A stretch of 64,000 nucleotides of DNA from Collinsella sp. An268 (GTDB lineage: Bacteria > Actinomycetota > Coriobacteriia > Coriobacteriales > Coriobacteriaceae), in assembly GCF_002159765.1 (NCBI RefSeq), contig NZ_NFJH01000009.1:48336-112335 (forward strand), written 5' to 3'. Of this stretch, positions 9,428 through 16,939 are shown in pieces. The stretch's first letter is position 1. Each line of letters starts with the position of its first letter. Both the position numbers and the translations under genes were made by a program. A model generated the notes under the pieces. It ran no database searches, was not told the DNA's origin, and worked only from the letters and a program-made list of their open reading frames with translations.

Positions 9428-10768
9428 ATGCCTCAGGAAAAGCGCGCTCATGCGCAAAGGGATGTCCATATGCGGCACGCCCCGCGGCAGGCGCAGGTCC
9501 CGCACCGGAGGAGTGTGCGGACGAGCGCTCCTCATCAGCGGGGAGCCGAGGTGCGGATGCCCCGGCTTCATCCCCGGCGGGCGCACGCTGCAGTGGCGGT
9601 ATTCACCCTCTTTACGGTGCTTGTCGTGGTGGCGGCGGTTGTCGGTTGGTACTTCTTGCTGCGCGATGTGACGGTGACGGTCAACGGCGAGGCGGTGGCC
9701 GCGCGGGTCAACACCCCGCTCACGGCCCTGCTTTCCGACAACGGCTATTTTGGCGTGCGACCGGGGCGCCTGCTTTCGGTTGCCGGCAACGTGCTCGATG
9801 AAGAGGGAGGCACCGACTGCACGGCGACGTATAACGGCGACCTGCTCGCAGAGAGCTCTTTCGCCGGCACGCTCGTTGCCGAGGGCGATGAGCTGACGGT
9901 GGCAGATGGCGTGGATGTTGAGGAGCCGAGTCATGAGGAGGAGGCGACGCTTCTGCCGGGCATCCAGAAGGAGGAGGGTGGCGCCATCCAGTTTGTGACG
10001 CAGTGGGGGCGCGCGGGCAAAAGAACCGTGCGCCGGGGCGAGCGCTCCGGCGAGACCGTCGACGTCGCCGTGATCGAGCCCGCAACCGATATGGTGGTCT
10101 CCTCCATCAACCCGGCTCCGGCGGGTGGTAGCTACATCGCCCTCACCTTTGATGACGGGCCGAGCATCTATACCCCGGATATCCTTGCGATCCTGAAGGA
10201 GAAGAAGGCTCCGGCAACGTTTTTCAACCTCGGCGCCAGCGTGGCCAAAGATCCGGCGGGCGCGCAGGCTATCGTGGACGCGGGCTGTGAGCTCGCGAGC
10301 CACACCAACGCCCATCAGAACCTCCCCACACTCGACCGGGACAGCCTGCGTGCGGAGATAACCTCGGCAGCCGACACCCTCGAGCAGGCGACGGGCGTGC
10401 GCCCCGCGTTCATCCGCGCGCCGTACGGCGCCTTCACCGAGGTCGAATGGGCGCGAGCGGGCGATGTGGTGGCGGCCAACGTGCTGTGGAACATCGACAC
10501 CCGCGACTGGGAGCGCCCGGGGCCGGAGGCCATCACCCGTGCGGTGCTCGACAACGCCTACAACGGCGCCATCGTCCTCATGCACGACGGCGGCGGCAAC
10601 CGCGAGCAGGATATCGAGGCGTTGCCGGGCATTATCGACGGCCTGAGGGAGCACGGCTACACGCTCGTGACGGTGGGCGAGCTCATGAAGCTCGACGGTC
10701 GCGTGCCGCAGGAGGTTATCGACGGCGCCGTCGCCATGCCGGCTGACGCGGCGATGCCCGCCCTCTAG
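9428..10768 (+). CDS. Membrane-anchored polysaccharide deacetylase
   Basis: A 446-residue type II membrane enzyme with a basic N-terminus, one transmembrane helix (about 55-77), an extracellular linker domain homologous to that of the preceding gene, and a complete NodB domain: LTFDDGP (about 239-245), SHTNAH (about 290-296), RAPYG, WNIDTRDW and LMHDGGG. These provide the catalytic Asp and the Asp-His-His metal triad, so deacetylation of N-acetylglucosamine or N-acetylmuramate in wall polymers is expected. ATG at 9428 follows GGAGGAGG. It lies 78 bp behind its degenerate paralogue; co-expression and a heteromeric or regulatory pairing are possible. Confidence 0.9.
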   Translation: MPQEKRAHAQRDVHMRHAPRQAQVPHRRSVRTSAPHQRGAEVRMPRLHPRRAHAAVAVFTLFTVLVVVAAVVGWYFLLRDVTVTVNGEAVAARVNTPLTALLSDNGYFGVRPGRLLSVAGNVLDEEGGTDCTATYNGDLLAESSFAGTLVAEGDELTVADGVDVEEPSHEEEATLLPGIQKEEGGAIQFVTQWGRAGKRTVRRGERSGETVDVAVIEPATDMVVSSINPAPAGGSYIALTFDDGPSIYTPDILAILKEKKAPATFFNLGASVAKDPAGAQAIVDAGCELASHTNAHQNLPTLDRDSLRAEITSAADTLEQATGVRPAFIRAPYGAFTEVEWARAGDVVAANVLWNIDTRDWERPGPEAITRAVLDNAYNGAIVLMHDGGGNREQDIEALPGIIDGLREHGYTLVTVGELMKLDGRVPQEVIDGAVAMPADAAMPAL

Positions 10769-10807
10769 CGCGTGCGCTCAGGCGACCTCGACCGGCGTCG
10801 AACGTGG

Positions 10808-10813
10808 TATAGT
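10808..10813 (+). promoter_or_regulatory. Candidate -10 box of the mgtE-like leader
   Basis: TATAGT lies 237 bp upstream of the transporter ATG. A matching -35 is weak (CTCGAC region near 10787). If used, it would produce a long 5' leader containing the structured element at 10826-10890. Confidence 0.35.
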
Positions 10814-10825
10814 AGCTAGGTTGTT

Positions 10826-10890
10826 GCAAGGGTTACGAGAAAGGCATCAGGTGAAATCCAAACCTCGACCGCATAGTCGCTAACCCCTGC
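10826..10890 (+). ncRNA. Candidate riboswitch-type leader element
   Basis: A compact 65-nt domain is closed by an interrupted stem: GCA, GGGTTA and CGA (10826-10838) pair with TCG, TAACCC and TGC (10877-10890), broken only by a mismatch and a bulge. Inside are GGTGAAATCC (10850-10859) and a short CGACC segment. GGTGAAATCC and CTAACCCC recall conserved parts of ydaO/yuaA (c-di-AMP) leaders, but the long variable arm of that class is missing, so the class is unassigned. It lies 160 nt upstream of the transporter gene, where ion or nucleotide control would make sense. A second GC-rich hairpin region fills the remaining leader. Confidence 0.35.
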
Positions 10891-11049
10891 GGGTGCTTCT
10901 TCTGGGGCGCGCGCACGGGGTGCCCACCCGCATCCGCCGCGCGGACCGACGTCTGCGGCGGAGTGCGCTCGTCGCTGCCATTGGGGCTATGATGCCCCGC
11001 GCCCCGCTGCGCTCACGCACCAGCGAGGCGCAGCCATAAAGGAGCTCCC

Positions 11050-12933
11050 ATGAACTACTTATCCGAGATGCTCAAACTCCCCGTCATCGATCAGGCGGGG
11101 GAGAAGCTCGGTGTCGTCAACGATCTCGGCATCGCAACCGGCGAGGTCTTTCCCCATATCACATCGCTGGCGTTTCAGGGCCCGGGCAAGACGCCGTTTA
11201 TGATCAGCTGGCGCAAATACGTCGACCACGTGGACGAGACGGGCGTCTATCTCAAGGCCATAAGCACCGACGTGCGCTTCTCCTACCTGCAGCCCGACGA
11301 GGTGCTGCTCGCGCGCGATATCCTCAACAAGCAGATCGTGGACACGCAGGGCATGAAGGTCGTGCGCGTCAACGACATCAAGCTGTCCGCCACGGGCGAC
11401 AACCAGCTGCGCCTGCTCGGTGCCGAGGTGGGTGCCCGCGGCCTTCTGCGCTCGCTCCATCCGGCGCTCGAGCGCGTGGTCACCAAACTTGCCGGCGCGG
11501 TGGCCCACCCGCTCAAGGAGGACATCATCGCCTGGTCCTATATGGACCTGCTCGACCGTTCGACGCAAAATATCAAGTTGTCGGTCTCGCATAAGACGCT
11601 CGACGAGCTGCATCCCGCCGACATCGCCGACATCATCGAACAGCTCGATCCGCGCCTGCGCACGCAGGTGTTTGCCCAGCTCGACACCGCGCAGGCGGCC
11701 GAGGCCATCGGCGAGATCGACGACGACGACCTCGCGGCCGAGGTGCTCGAGGGCATGAGCGACCGCGACGCGTCGAGCATGCTCGCCCTCATGGACCCCG
11801 ACGACGCGGCCGCCCTCATTGAGGAGCTCGATTACGAGAAGGCCGAGAAGCTCCTGCGCCTGATGGGTGTGAAGGAGGAGAAGGCGATCCGCAACCTGCT
11901 CGGTTACGAGGAGGACACGGCGGGCCGCATCATGACCTCCGAGTTTGTGGCGCTGCCGGCCACCGCGACCGTGGCCGACGCCGTCGAGGCGATTCGCGCG
12001 CTCGACGAGGACTTTGAGAGCGTGTACTACGTTTATACGCTCGACCCCGCCGGCGCGCTCACGGGCGTGCTCAGCCTGCGCGCGCTCATCGTTGCCGAGC
12101 GCGACGAGCGCCTTTCCGAGCTGGCGTATCGCGACGTGGTGTGGGTCGCCCCCGACCTCGATCAGGAGGACGTGGCGGACGAGATGACCAAGTACAACCT
12201 CGCCGCCATCCCCGTGTGCGACGAGGCGCGCCACATCCTAGGCATCGTCACCGTCGACGACGCTCTCGACGTCATCGCCGAGGAGCATGAGGAGGACCTG
12301 CAGATCGCCGGCGTGGGCGCGGCCGAGAGCGCTCCGGGCGAGCCGACGCACATCCTCTCGTGGTTCGCCCGGCATCAATACTGGATCTTGGTGTGGGCCA
12401 TCGCCTCGGGCATCATCGCGGCGGCGCTGGGTTGGATGGGTGACCTCGAGCGGTACTTCATCTATCCCATGTGCGTCATGCCCGTCGTGCTCATCGCCGC
12501 GGCGCGCGTGATCTCGTATGTGCGCGGCTACTATCTGGAGCGTGACGAGCACGAGGGCGAGGAGCGGCCGTACCTCGGGTTCTTCCTGCAGACGACCGGT
12601 ATCGGCATCGCGCTCGCCGCCGTCATCTACCTCTGCGGGCAGCTGGTGCTGGGGGCGGCCGTTCCCGAGGACGTGATGGCACAGGCGGGGGACCGCGTCG
12701 AGCTCGCCGGCCAGCTGCTTGCGGCGGCGGCGCTCACGCGCTGCTTCATATGCGCGGCGGCGGTGACGGCGTTCTCGTGCGCGACGTCGGTCGCCTACCT
12801 CAAGCTCCTCGCCTGGCGCGACGAGCACGATCGCAACACCTCGGGCACGGCCCTTTCCGTATCGGCGGTGCTCGTTGCCTGCGTGCTCTATTCCGTCGCC
12901 GCGACGCTTTCCGTCGTCGCCCTGGTGGCGTAA
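11050..12933 (+). CDS. MgtE-N/CBS-domain membrane protein, divergent transporter part
   Basis: A 627-residue protein. A PRC-barrel-like N-terminus (1-120) is followed by a helical MgtE-N repeat domain (about 195-275: LHPADIADIIEQLD, LAAEVLEGMSDRDASSML) and a CBS pair (about 283-420: AGRIMTSEFVALPATATVADAV). Then come about five hydrophobic helices (436-627). The soluble half matches Mg2+-gated MgtE regulators, but the membrane half lacks the GGNVGTQS-type sequence of MgtE pores. It may be a different channel or a sensor for the neighbouring Nramp protein. The Nramp gene starts 13 bp after its stop, so the pair is probably one operon under the upstream RNA leader. Confidence 0.75.
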   Translation: MNYLSEMLKLPVIDQAGEKLGVVNDLGIATGEVFPHITSLAFQGPGKTPFMISWRKYVDHVDETGVYLKAISTDVRFSYLQPDEVLLARDILNKQIVDTQGMKVVRVNDIKLSATGDNQLRLLGAEVGARGLLRSLHPALERVVTKLAGAVAHPLKEDIIAWSYMDLLDRSTQNIKLSVSHKTLDELHPADIADIIEQLDPRLRTQVFAQLDTAQAAEAIGEIDDDDLAAEVLEGMSDRDASSMLALMDPDDAAALIEELDYEKAEKLLRLMGVKEEKAIRNLLGYEEDTAGRIMTSEFVALPATATVADAVEAIRALDEDFESVYYVYTLDPAGALTGVLSLRALIVAERDERLSELAYRDVVWVAPDLDQEDVADEMTKYNLAAIPVCDEARHILGIVTVDDALDVIAEEHEEDLQIAGVGAAESAPGEPTHILSWFARHQYWILVWAIASGIIAAALGWMGDLERYFIYPMCVMPVVLIAAARVISYVRGYYLERDEHEGEERPYLGFFLQTTGIGIALAAVIYLCGQLVLGAAVPEDVMAQAGDRVELAGQLLAAAALTRCFICAAAVTAFSCATSVAYLKLLAWRDEHDRNTSGTALSVSAVLVACVLYSVAATLSVVALVA

Positions 12934-12945
12934 GCGGGGCGCCCG

Positions 12946-14203
12946 ATGGCTCATCGCACGCAGCAGAAACTGACGCTTGCCGCCGTGCTCGGCGCTATGG
13001 GGCCGGGGCTTCTGGCGGCGCTCGCCGGAAACGACGCGGGCGGCATCGCCACCTATTCGAGCGCCGGCGCGTCCTTTGGTTACCAGACGCTCTGGATCCT
13101 GCCGATCATGGCGGTGCTTCTCATCGTAGTGCAGGAGACCGCGGCGCGCTGCGGCTGCGTCACGCTGCGGCTGCGTCACGGGCAAGGGCTTCGCCTCGCT
13201 CATCCGCGAGAAGTTCGGCGTGCGCAAAAGCGCGCTCGCCATGGCGGCGCTGCTCATCGCCAACACGGCGGTTACCATCTCGGAGTTCGCGGGCCTTGCG
13301 AGCGGGCTTGCGCTCTTCGGGGTGCCCAAGACCATCTCGGTGCCGCTGGTGGGCTTGGCGATCTGGCTGCTCACCATGTCGGGGAGCTTCCGGCGCATCG
13401 AGCGCATTCTGCTTGCGGTGAGCTGCGTGTTTGTGACCTATGTCATCGCGGCGTTCATGGTGGGGCCCGACTGGGGCGCCGTCGCCGCCTCGACGGTGAT
13501 GCCGCAGCTCGTGGCGCGCCCCCAATACGTGTCGCTGCTGGTGGCGACGATCGGCACCACCATCGCGCCGTGGATGATCTTTCTCGCGCAGAACAACGTC
13601 GTCGATAAAAACGCCGACGAGACCGATATCCCGCTGCAGCGGGTCGATACCGTCTCGGGCTCCGTCATCGCCTGCGCCATCGCGTGGTTCATCATCGTGA
13701 CGACCGGATCGGTGCTGTTTCCCGCCGGCATCGAGGTGGCCGATGCCGCGGATGCGGCGCTGGCGCTCGAGCCCATCGTGGGCCCCTGGTCGACGGTGCT
13801 GTTCGCCGCCGGCCTGGTGGCGGCGAGCTTCTTGGCCGCCTGCGTGCTCCCCGGCGTGACGTCGAGCGCCATCTGCGAGGCCTTTGGATGGGAGCGCGGA
13901 GCCGATCGCAGTTGGGAGGAGGCACCCGTCTATCGCGGCATCATCAGCGCCATCATCATGTTCTCGGCGCTGCTGGTGATCCTGCCCGGCGTCAACCTGT
14001 TTGAGATCATGATGTCCGCCCAGGTCATCAACGGCGTGCTGCTGCCGGTGCTGCTCGTTTTCCTGGTGTTCATCGCGGGTGACAAGATCATCATGGGCAC
14101 CTACCGCAACGGTCGCGTGTGGAATGCTCTCACGTGGGCGACCATCGCCCTCATCACCGTGCTCACCGTCATCATGTTCGCCCTGCAGATACTGGGGTTC
14201 TAG
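12946..14203 (+). pseudogene. Nramp-family metal transporter, frameshifted
   Basis: Two overlapping frames together encode one ~415-residue Nramp (MntH-type) protein. Frame one supplies the start (GPGLLAALAGNDAGGIATYS, the conserved GPG..D..D TM1 region). Frame two supplies the remainder (SEFAGLASG, NNVVDKNADET and the later helices). The break is a perfect 16-bp tandem duplication at 13149-13180; deleting one copy restores a continuous reading ETAARCGCVTGKGFASLIRE. Members move Mn2+, Fe2+ or Mg2+ by proton coupling. As it stands, only a ~65-residue native N-terminus would be made. It could be a fixed null allele, a reversible phase variant or an assembly artefact. Confidence 0.85.
13149..13180 (+). 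repeat. Perfect 16-bp tandem duplication in the Nramp gene
   Basis: CTGCGGCTGCGTCACG occurs twice in immediate succession (13149-13164 and 13165-13180). Sixteen is not a multiple of three, so the extra copy shifts the frame. Internal CTGCG repeats would favour slippage. Confidence 0.95.
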
Positions 14204-14342
14204 GAGGGGCGCCTACCTACACCTCGCGGCCACTTCACGGTTGATTGAGGTTCTGTCATTTCCGTCAACGTGGATGGCATAACCGGTTTTGCGGACTAAA
14301 GTAGGAGGGTGTGTCACGAGAGAAACGGACCGAATCTTGCCC

Positions 14343-16568
14343 ATGCCGCCCCCTTCTTCCGGTCGACCGCATCGCCGGCAGGTAACCCCACAGCGTCGCG
14401 CGGAAAGCGCGCGCGACGCGCATGACGCCCGCGCCGTCCCGACGCGCGCTGCGCGCAGTCGCCCGGGCGCACGCCGCGCGGCGGATGCGCGCGCGGAGGG
14501 GAGGCGCGCGCCGCAGGGGGAGCGCGCGGCATCCGCACAGAACGGTGCCGAGCCCGTTCGCCAGCGCCGCATGCGCTACATTCCCGCGCTCGACGGCATC
14601 CGGACGCTCGCCGTCATCGCCGTGGTGCTCTACCATCTCAATCTGCCGTGGGCGCAGGGCGGCCTTCTGGGCGTCACGATGTTCTTCGTGCTGTCCGGTT
14701 ATCTCATCACGCGCCTGCTTTTGGCGGAATACGACCAGGCGCACCGCATCGACCTCAAGGATTTCTGGCTTCGCCGCGTGCGGCGCCTGGTGCCTGCCGT
14801 CGTGACCGTTGTGGTGGTGACGGCGCTGCTCTGCACGCTGTTCAACCACGTCATGCTTACCAAGATGCGGCCTGACATCGTGCCTTCGCTCCTCTTCTTC
14901 AACAACTGGTGGCAGATCTTCAACAACGTCTCGTACTTCAACGCGCTGGGCGACCCCTCGCCGCTCACCCACTTCTGGTCGCTCGCCATCGAGGAGCAGT
15001 TTTACCTCGTATGGCCGCCGCTGTTGTTCGCGATGCTTCGCGTCGGCGCGCGCCGTCAGATGGTGCGCCGCGTCGTGCTGGGGCTCGCCGTCGTCTCCGC
15101 CGCCGCCATGATGGTGCTGTATAACCCGGCACTCGACCCAAGCCGCGTCTACTACGGAACCGATACGCGGGCGTTTGCGCTTCTTTTGGGCGCATGGCTC
15201 GCGTTTGTCCCCGAGCGCTCGATGGGCCCGGCCCATCTGCTGCGCCTGGTGCGCCGGCAGTCCGCTCCGGCGGGTGGGGACCCGGTCTGGCAGGCCGACG
15301 CGATGGGTGCGGTGGGGCTCGTCGGCCTTGCGCTCGTCACGGTCTTCACCAACGGCTACACCTCCTTCCAGTACCAGGGAGGCATGCTGCTCACCACGCT
15401 TCTGACCATGATGGTCATCGCGGCGGCGGTGCAGGAGGGCGGCCTCGTTGCCCGGGTGCTGTCGCTGCCGCCGCTGGTATGGCTCGGCCAGCGCTCGTAC
15501 AGTATCTATCTGTGGCACTATCCGCTCCTGCTCCTCATGAACCCCGTCGCCAACATCAACGAGACGCCGTGGTGGATGACCCTCATCCAGCTTGCCGTGG
15601 TGGTGGCCGCGGCCGAGCTTTCCTATCGTTTGGTGGAGACGCCGTTCAGAAAGGGCGCCCTGGGGGCGTTTGTACGTCGCGTGCGCGCCGAGGGGGTGCG
15701 GCCGGCAGGCATCGTGCGGGCGTATCCGGTGCGCAGCGCGGTGGTCGGCCTTGTGTTTGCCGTGGCGCTCGGCGGGCTGGCGCTCGTGCCTCCCACCTCG
15801 GCGCTCTCCGCCGAGGGTGCGGCGCTGCTCGCCGACGGCGAGGCCTCGGTCGCCGATGATGCGGGTGCCGGTAACGAGGCTGCGGGCGAGGCGTCCGCAG
15901 GCGATGCCGACGGCGCCGCCTCGGGCGAGGGCGCGGCGCAAGCGGCCCCCGAAGGCGATGCGAGCGGCTTTCCCGCAGGGTCCTACGACGTCCTCATGAT
16001 CGGTGACTCGGTGTCGCTTCGCGCGGTCTCGGCCTTTGACGCCGCCTTCCCCCACGGCCACATCGATGCCGCCAAGAGCCGGCAGTTCACAGCCGGTGCG
16101 GAGGCGTACGCAAGCTACGTGCAGCAAAATCTTGCGGGCAAGATCGCCGTGTTTGCCCTCGGCACCAACGGACTCGTGACCGACGAGGCCATCGACAGCC
16201 TCATGGCAACCGTCGGAGAGGACCGCATCGCCGTATTTGTAAACACGCGGAGCCCCCAGCCGTGGGTGCAGGCAACCAACGATGCCCTCGCACGCGCTCC
16301 GCAGCGCTACGCCAACGCGCGCGTCATCGACTGGTTCGGCTATTCCGCGGGCCGCAACGACCTCTTCGACGGCGACGGCACGCATCTCTCGGCGTCGGGC
16401 GCGCAGGAATACGTCAATCTCATATACGAGAACGTCAAGGCGGACCTGCCCCTGCATCCCGAGGACCACGCCAACGACCCGGCTGTGGTGGCCGTGCACA
16501 ACGCCCTGAACCAGTCGGCGGCGGCGCTCGCGCCGAAGGCCCATGCGCTCGGTGCGGGCGACCGGTAG
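14343..16568 (+). CDS. Acyltransferase-3/SGNH O-acyltransferase (OafA type)
   Basis: A membrane O-acyltransferase with a C-terminal extracytoplasmic SGNH domain. The acyltransferase-3 core begins at MRYIPALDGIRTLAV (about residue 77) and continues as ten or so hydrophobic helices with FFVLSGYLIT and HFWSLAIEEQFYLVWP. A low-complexity Ala/Gly/Asp linker (500-545) leads to the SGNH hydrolase part with MIGDSVS (about 553) and DGTHLS (about 679). It likely O-acetylates peptidoglycan or surface glycans. The start is uncertain: the N-terminal 75 residues are Arg/Ala-rich, no ribosome site fits ATG 14343 well, and the frame is open to 14289; ATG 14571 marks the conserved core. Confidence 0.85.
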   Translation: MPPPSSGRPHRRQVTPQRRAESARDAHDARAVPTRAARSRPGARRAADARAEGRRAPQGERAASAQNGAEPVRQRRMRYIPALDGIRTLAVIAVVLYHLNLPWAQGGLLGVTMFFVLSGYLITRLLLAEYDQAHRIDLKDFWLRRVRRLVPAVVTVVVVTALLCTLFNHVMLTKMRPDIVPSLLFFNNWWQIFNNVSYFNALGDPSPLTHFWSLAIEEQFYLVWPPLLFAMLRVGARRQMVRRVVLGLAVVSAAAMMVLYNPALDPSRVYYGTDTRAFALLLGAWLAFVPERSMGPAHLLRLVRRQSAPAGGDPVWQADAMGAVGLVGLALVTVFTNGYTSFQYQGGMLLTTLLTMMVIAAAVQEGGLVARVLSLPPLVWLGQRSYSIYLWHYPLLLLMNPVANINETPWWMTLIQLAVVVAAAELSYRLVETPFRKGALGAFVRRVRAEGVRPAGIVRAYPVRSAVVGLVFAVALGGLALVPPTSALSAEGAALLADGEASVADDAGAGNEAAGEASAGDADGAASGEGAAQAAPEGDASGFPAGSYDVLMIGDSVSLRAVSAFDAAFPHGHIDAAKSRQFTAGAEAYASYVQQNLAGKIAVFALGTNGLVTDEAIDSLMATVGEDRIAVFVNTRSPQPWVQATNDALARAPQRYANARVIDWFGYSAGRNDLFDGDGTHLSASGAQEYVNLIYENVKADLPLHPEDHANDPAVVAVHNALNQSAAALAPKAHALGAGDR

Positions 16569-16677
16569 CGCGGCGCACCGTCGCCATAGCGCAAGCGCCT
16601 CCTGCGCGCCAGGCGCACCGGCGGGGCAACATAACCGTAACATCTGCAACAGAGTGGTAACACGCGCGCCCTGTGCG

Positions 16678-16706
16678 TTGACTCCATCAAACTAAAGCGG
16701 CATACT
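16678..16706 (+). promoter_or_regulatory. Sigma-70 promoter of the cstA leader
   Basis: TTGACT (16678-16683) and CATACT (16701-16706) are 17 bp apart. Predicted initiation near 16713 gives a ~225-nt leader that carries a small hairpin, a leader peptide and a terminator before cstA. Confidence 0.65.
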
Positions 16707-16771
16707 GACCAACGTCCTAACGAGACGTGCCGGAAATGCTTCGGCACCAACCGGTAAGAGGGTCATCTCAC

Positions 16772-16816
16772 ATGAACGTACGCCACCTATCCATTGCTAT
16801 CGAGATTATCGCCTAG
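16772..16816 (+). CDS. Putative leader peptide, 14 residues
   Basis: ATG at 16772 preceded by an AGAGGG ribosome site opens a short frame coding MNVRHLSIAIEIIA and stopping with TAG at 16814. Four of fourteen codons are isoleucine, two of them adjacent near the end. The frame lies between a good promoter and an intrinsic terminator upstream of cstA, the arrangement of ribosome-mediated attenuation. No protein product is implied beyond the act of translation. A GTGCCG/CGGCAC hairpin precedes it and a GC-rich hairpin follows it, which could compete with the terminator. It could also be a chance ORF. Confidence 0.5.
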   Translation: MNVRHLSIAIEIIA

Positions 16817-16865
16817 CGCGGGCAGGTGCCACACCGTCCCGCGCGCGTTCGCGGGGCGGCTCGAT

Positions 16866-16900
16866 ACGGGGTCGTCGAACATATCGGCGGCCCCGTTTTT
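16866..16900 (+). terminator. Intrinsic terminator/attenuator upstream of cstA
   Basis: A 12-bp stem (16866-16877 with 16885-16896, including two G-U pairs) with a 7-base AT-rich loop is followed by a run of T. It lies 40 bp before the cstA start and downstream of the leader peptide, so it would cut transcription unless antiterminated. The preceding acyltransferase gene ends 300 bp earlier. Confidence 0.75.
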
Positions 16901-16939
16901 GTTTATGCCGAGGTCTGATCCAGAAGGGGGATTGTCAGA

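Noticed and set aside
10808..11049. M-box, FMN or cobalamin riboswitch before the MgtE-like gene
   Set aside because: None of the invariant boxes of these classes is present in full; only short GGTGAAATCC-like similarity exists, so I left the class open.
12946..14203. Two separate Nramp-related genes
   Set aside because: The frames join exactly when one 16-bp repeat unit is removed, so it is one gene with a frameshift.
14265..16649. A 794-codon open frame antisense to the acyltransferase
   Set aside because: It is a GC-bias shadow: the sense strand has clear acyltransferase and SGNH motifs, while the antisense product is low-complexity His/Arg/Gly-rich with no domain.
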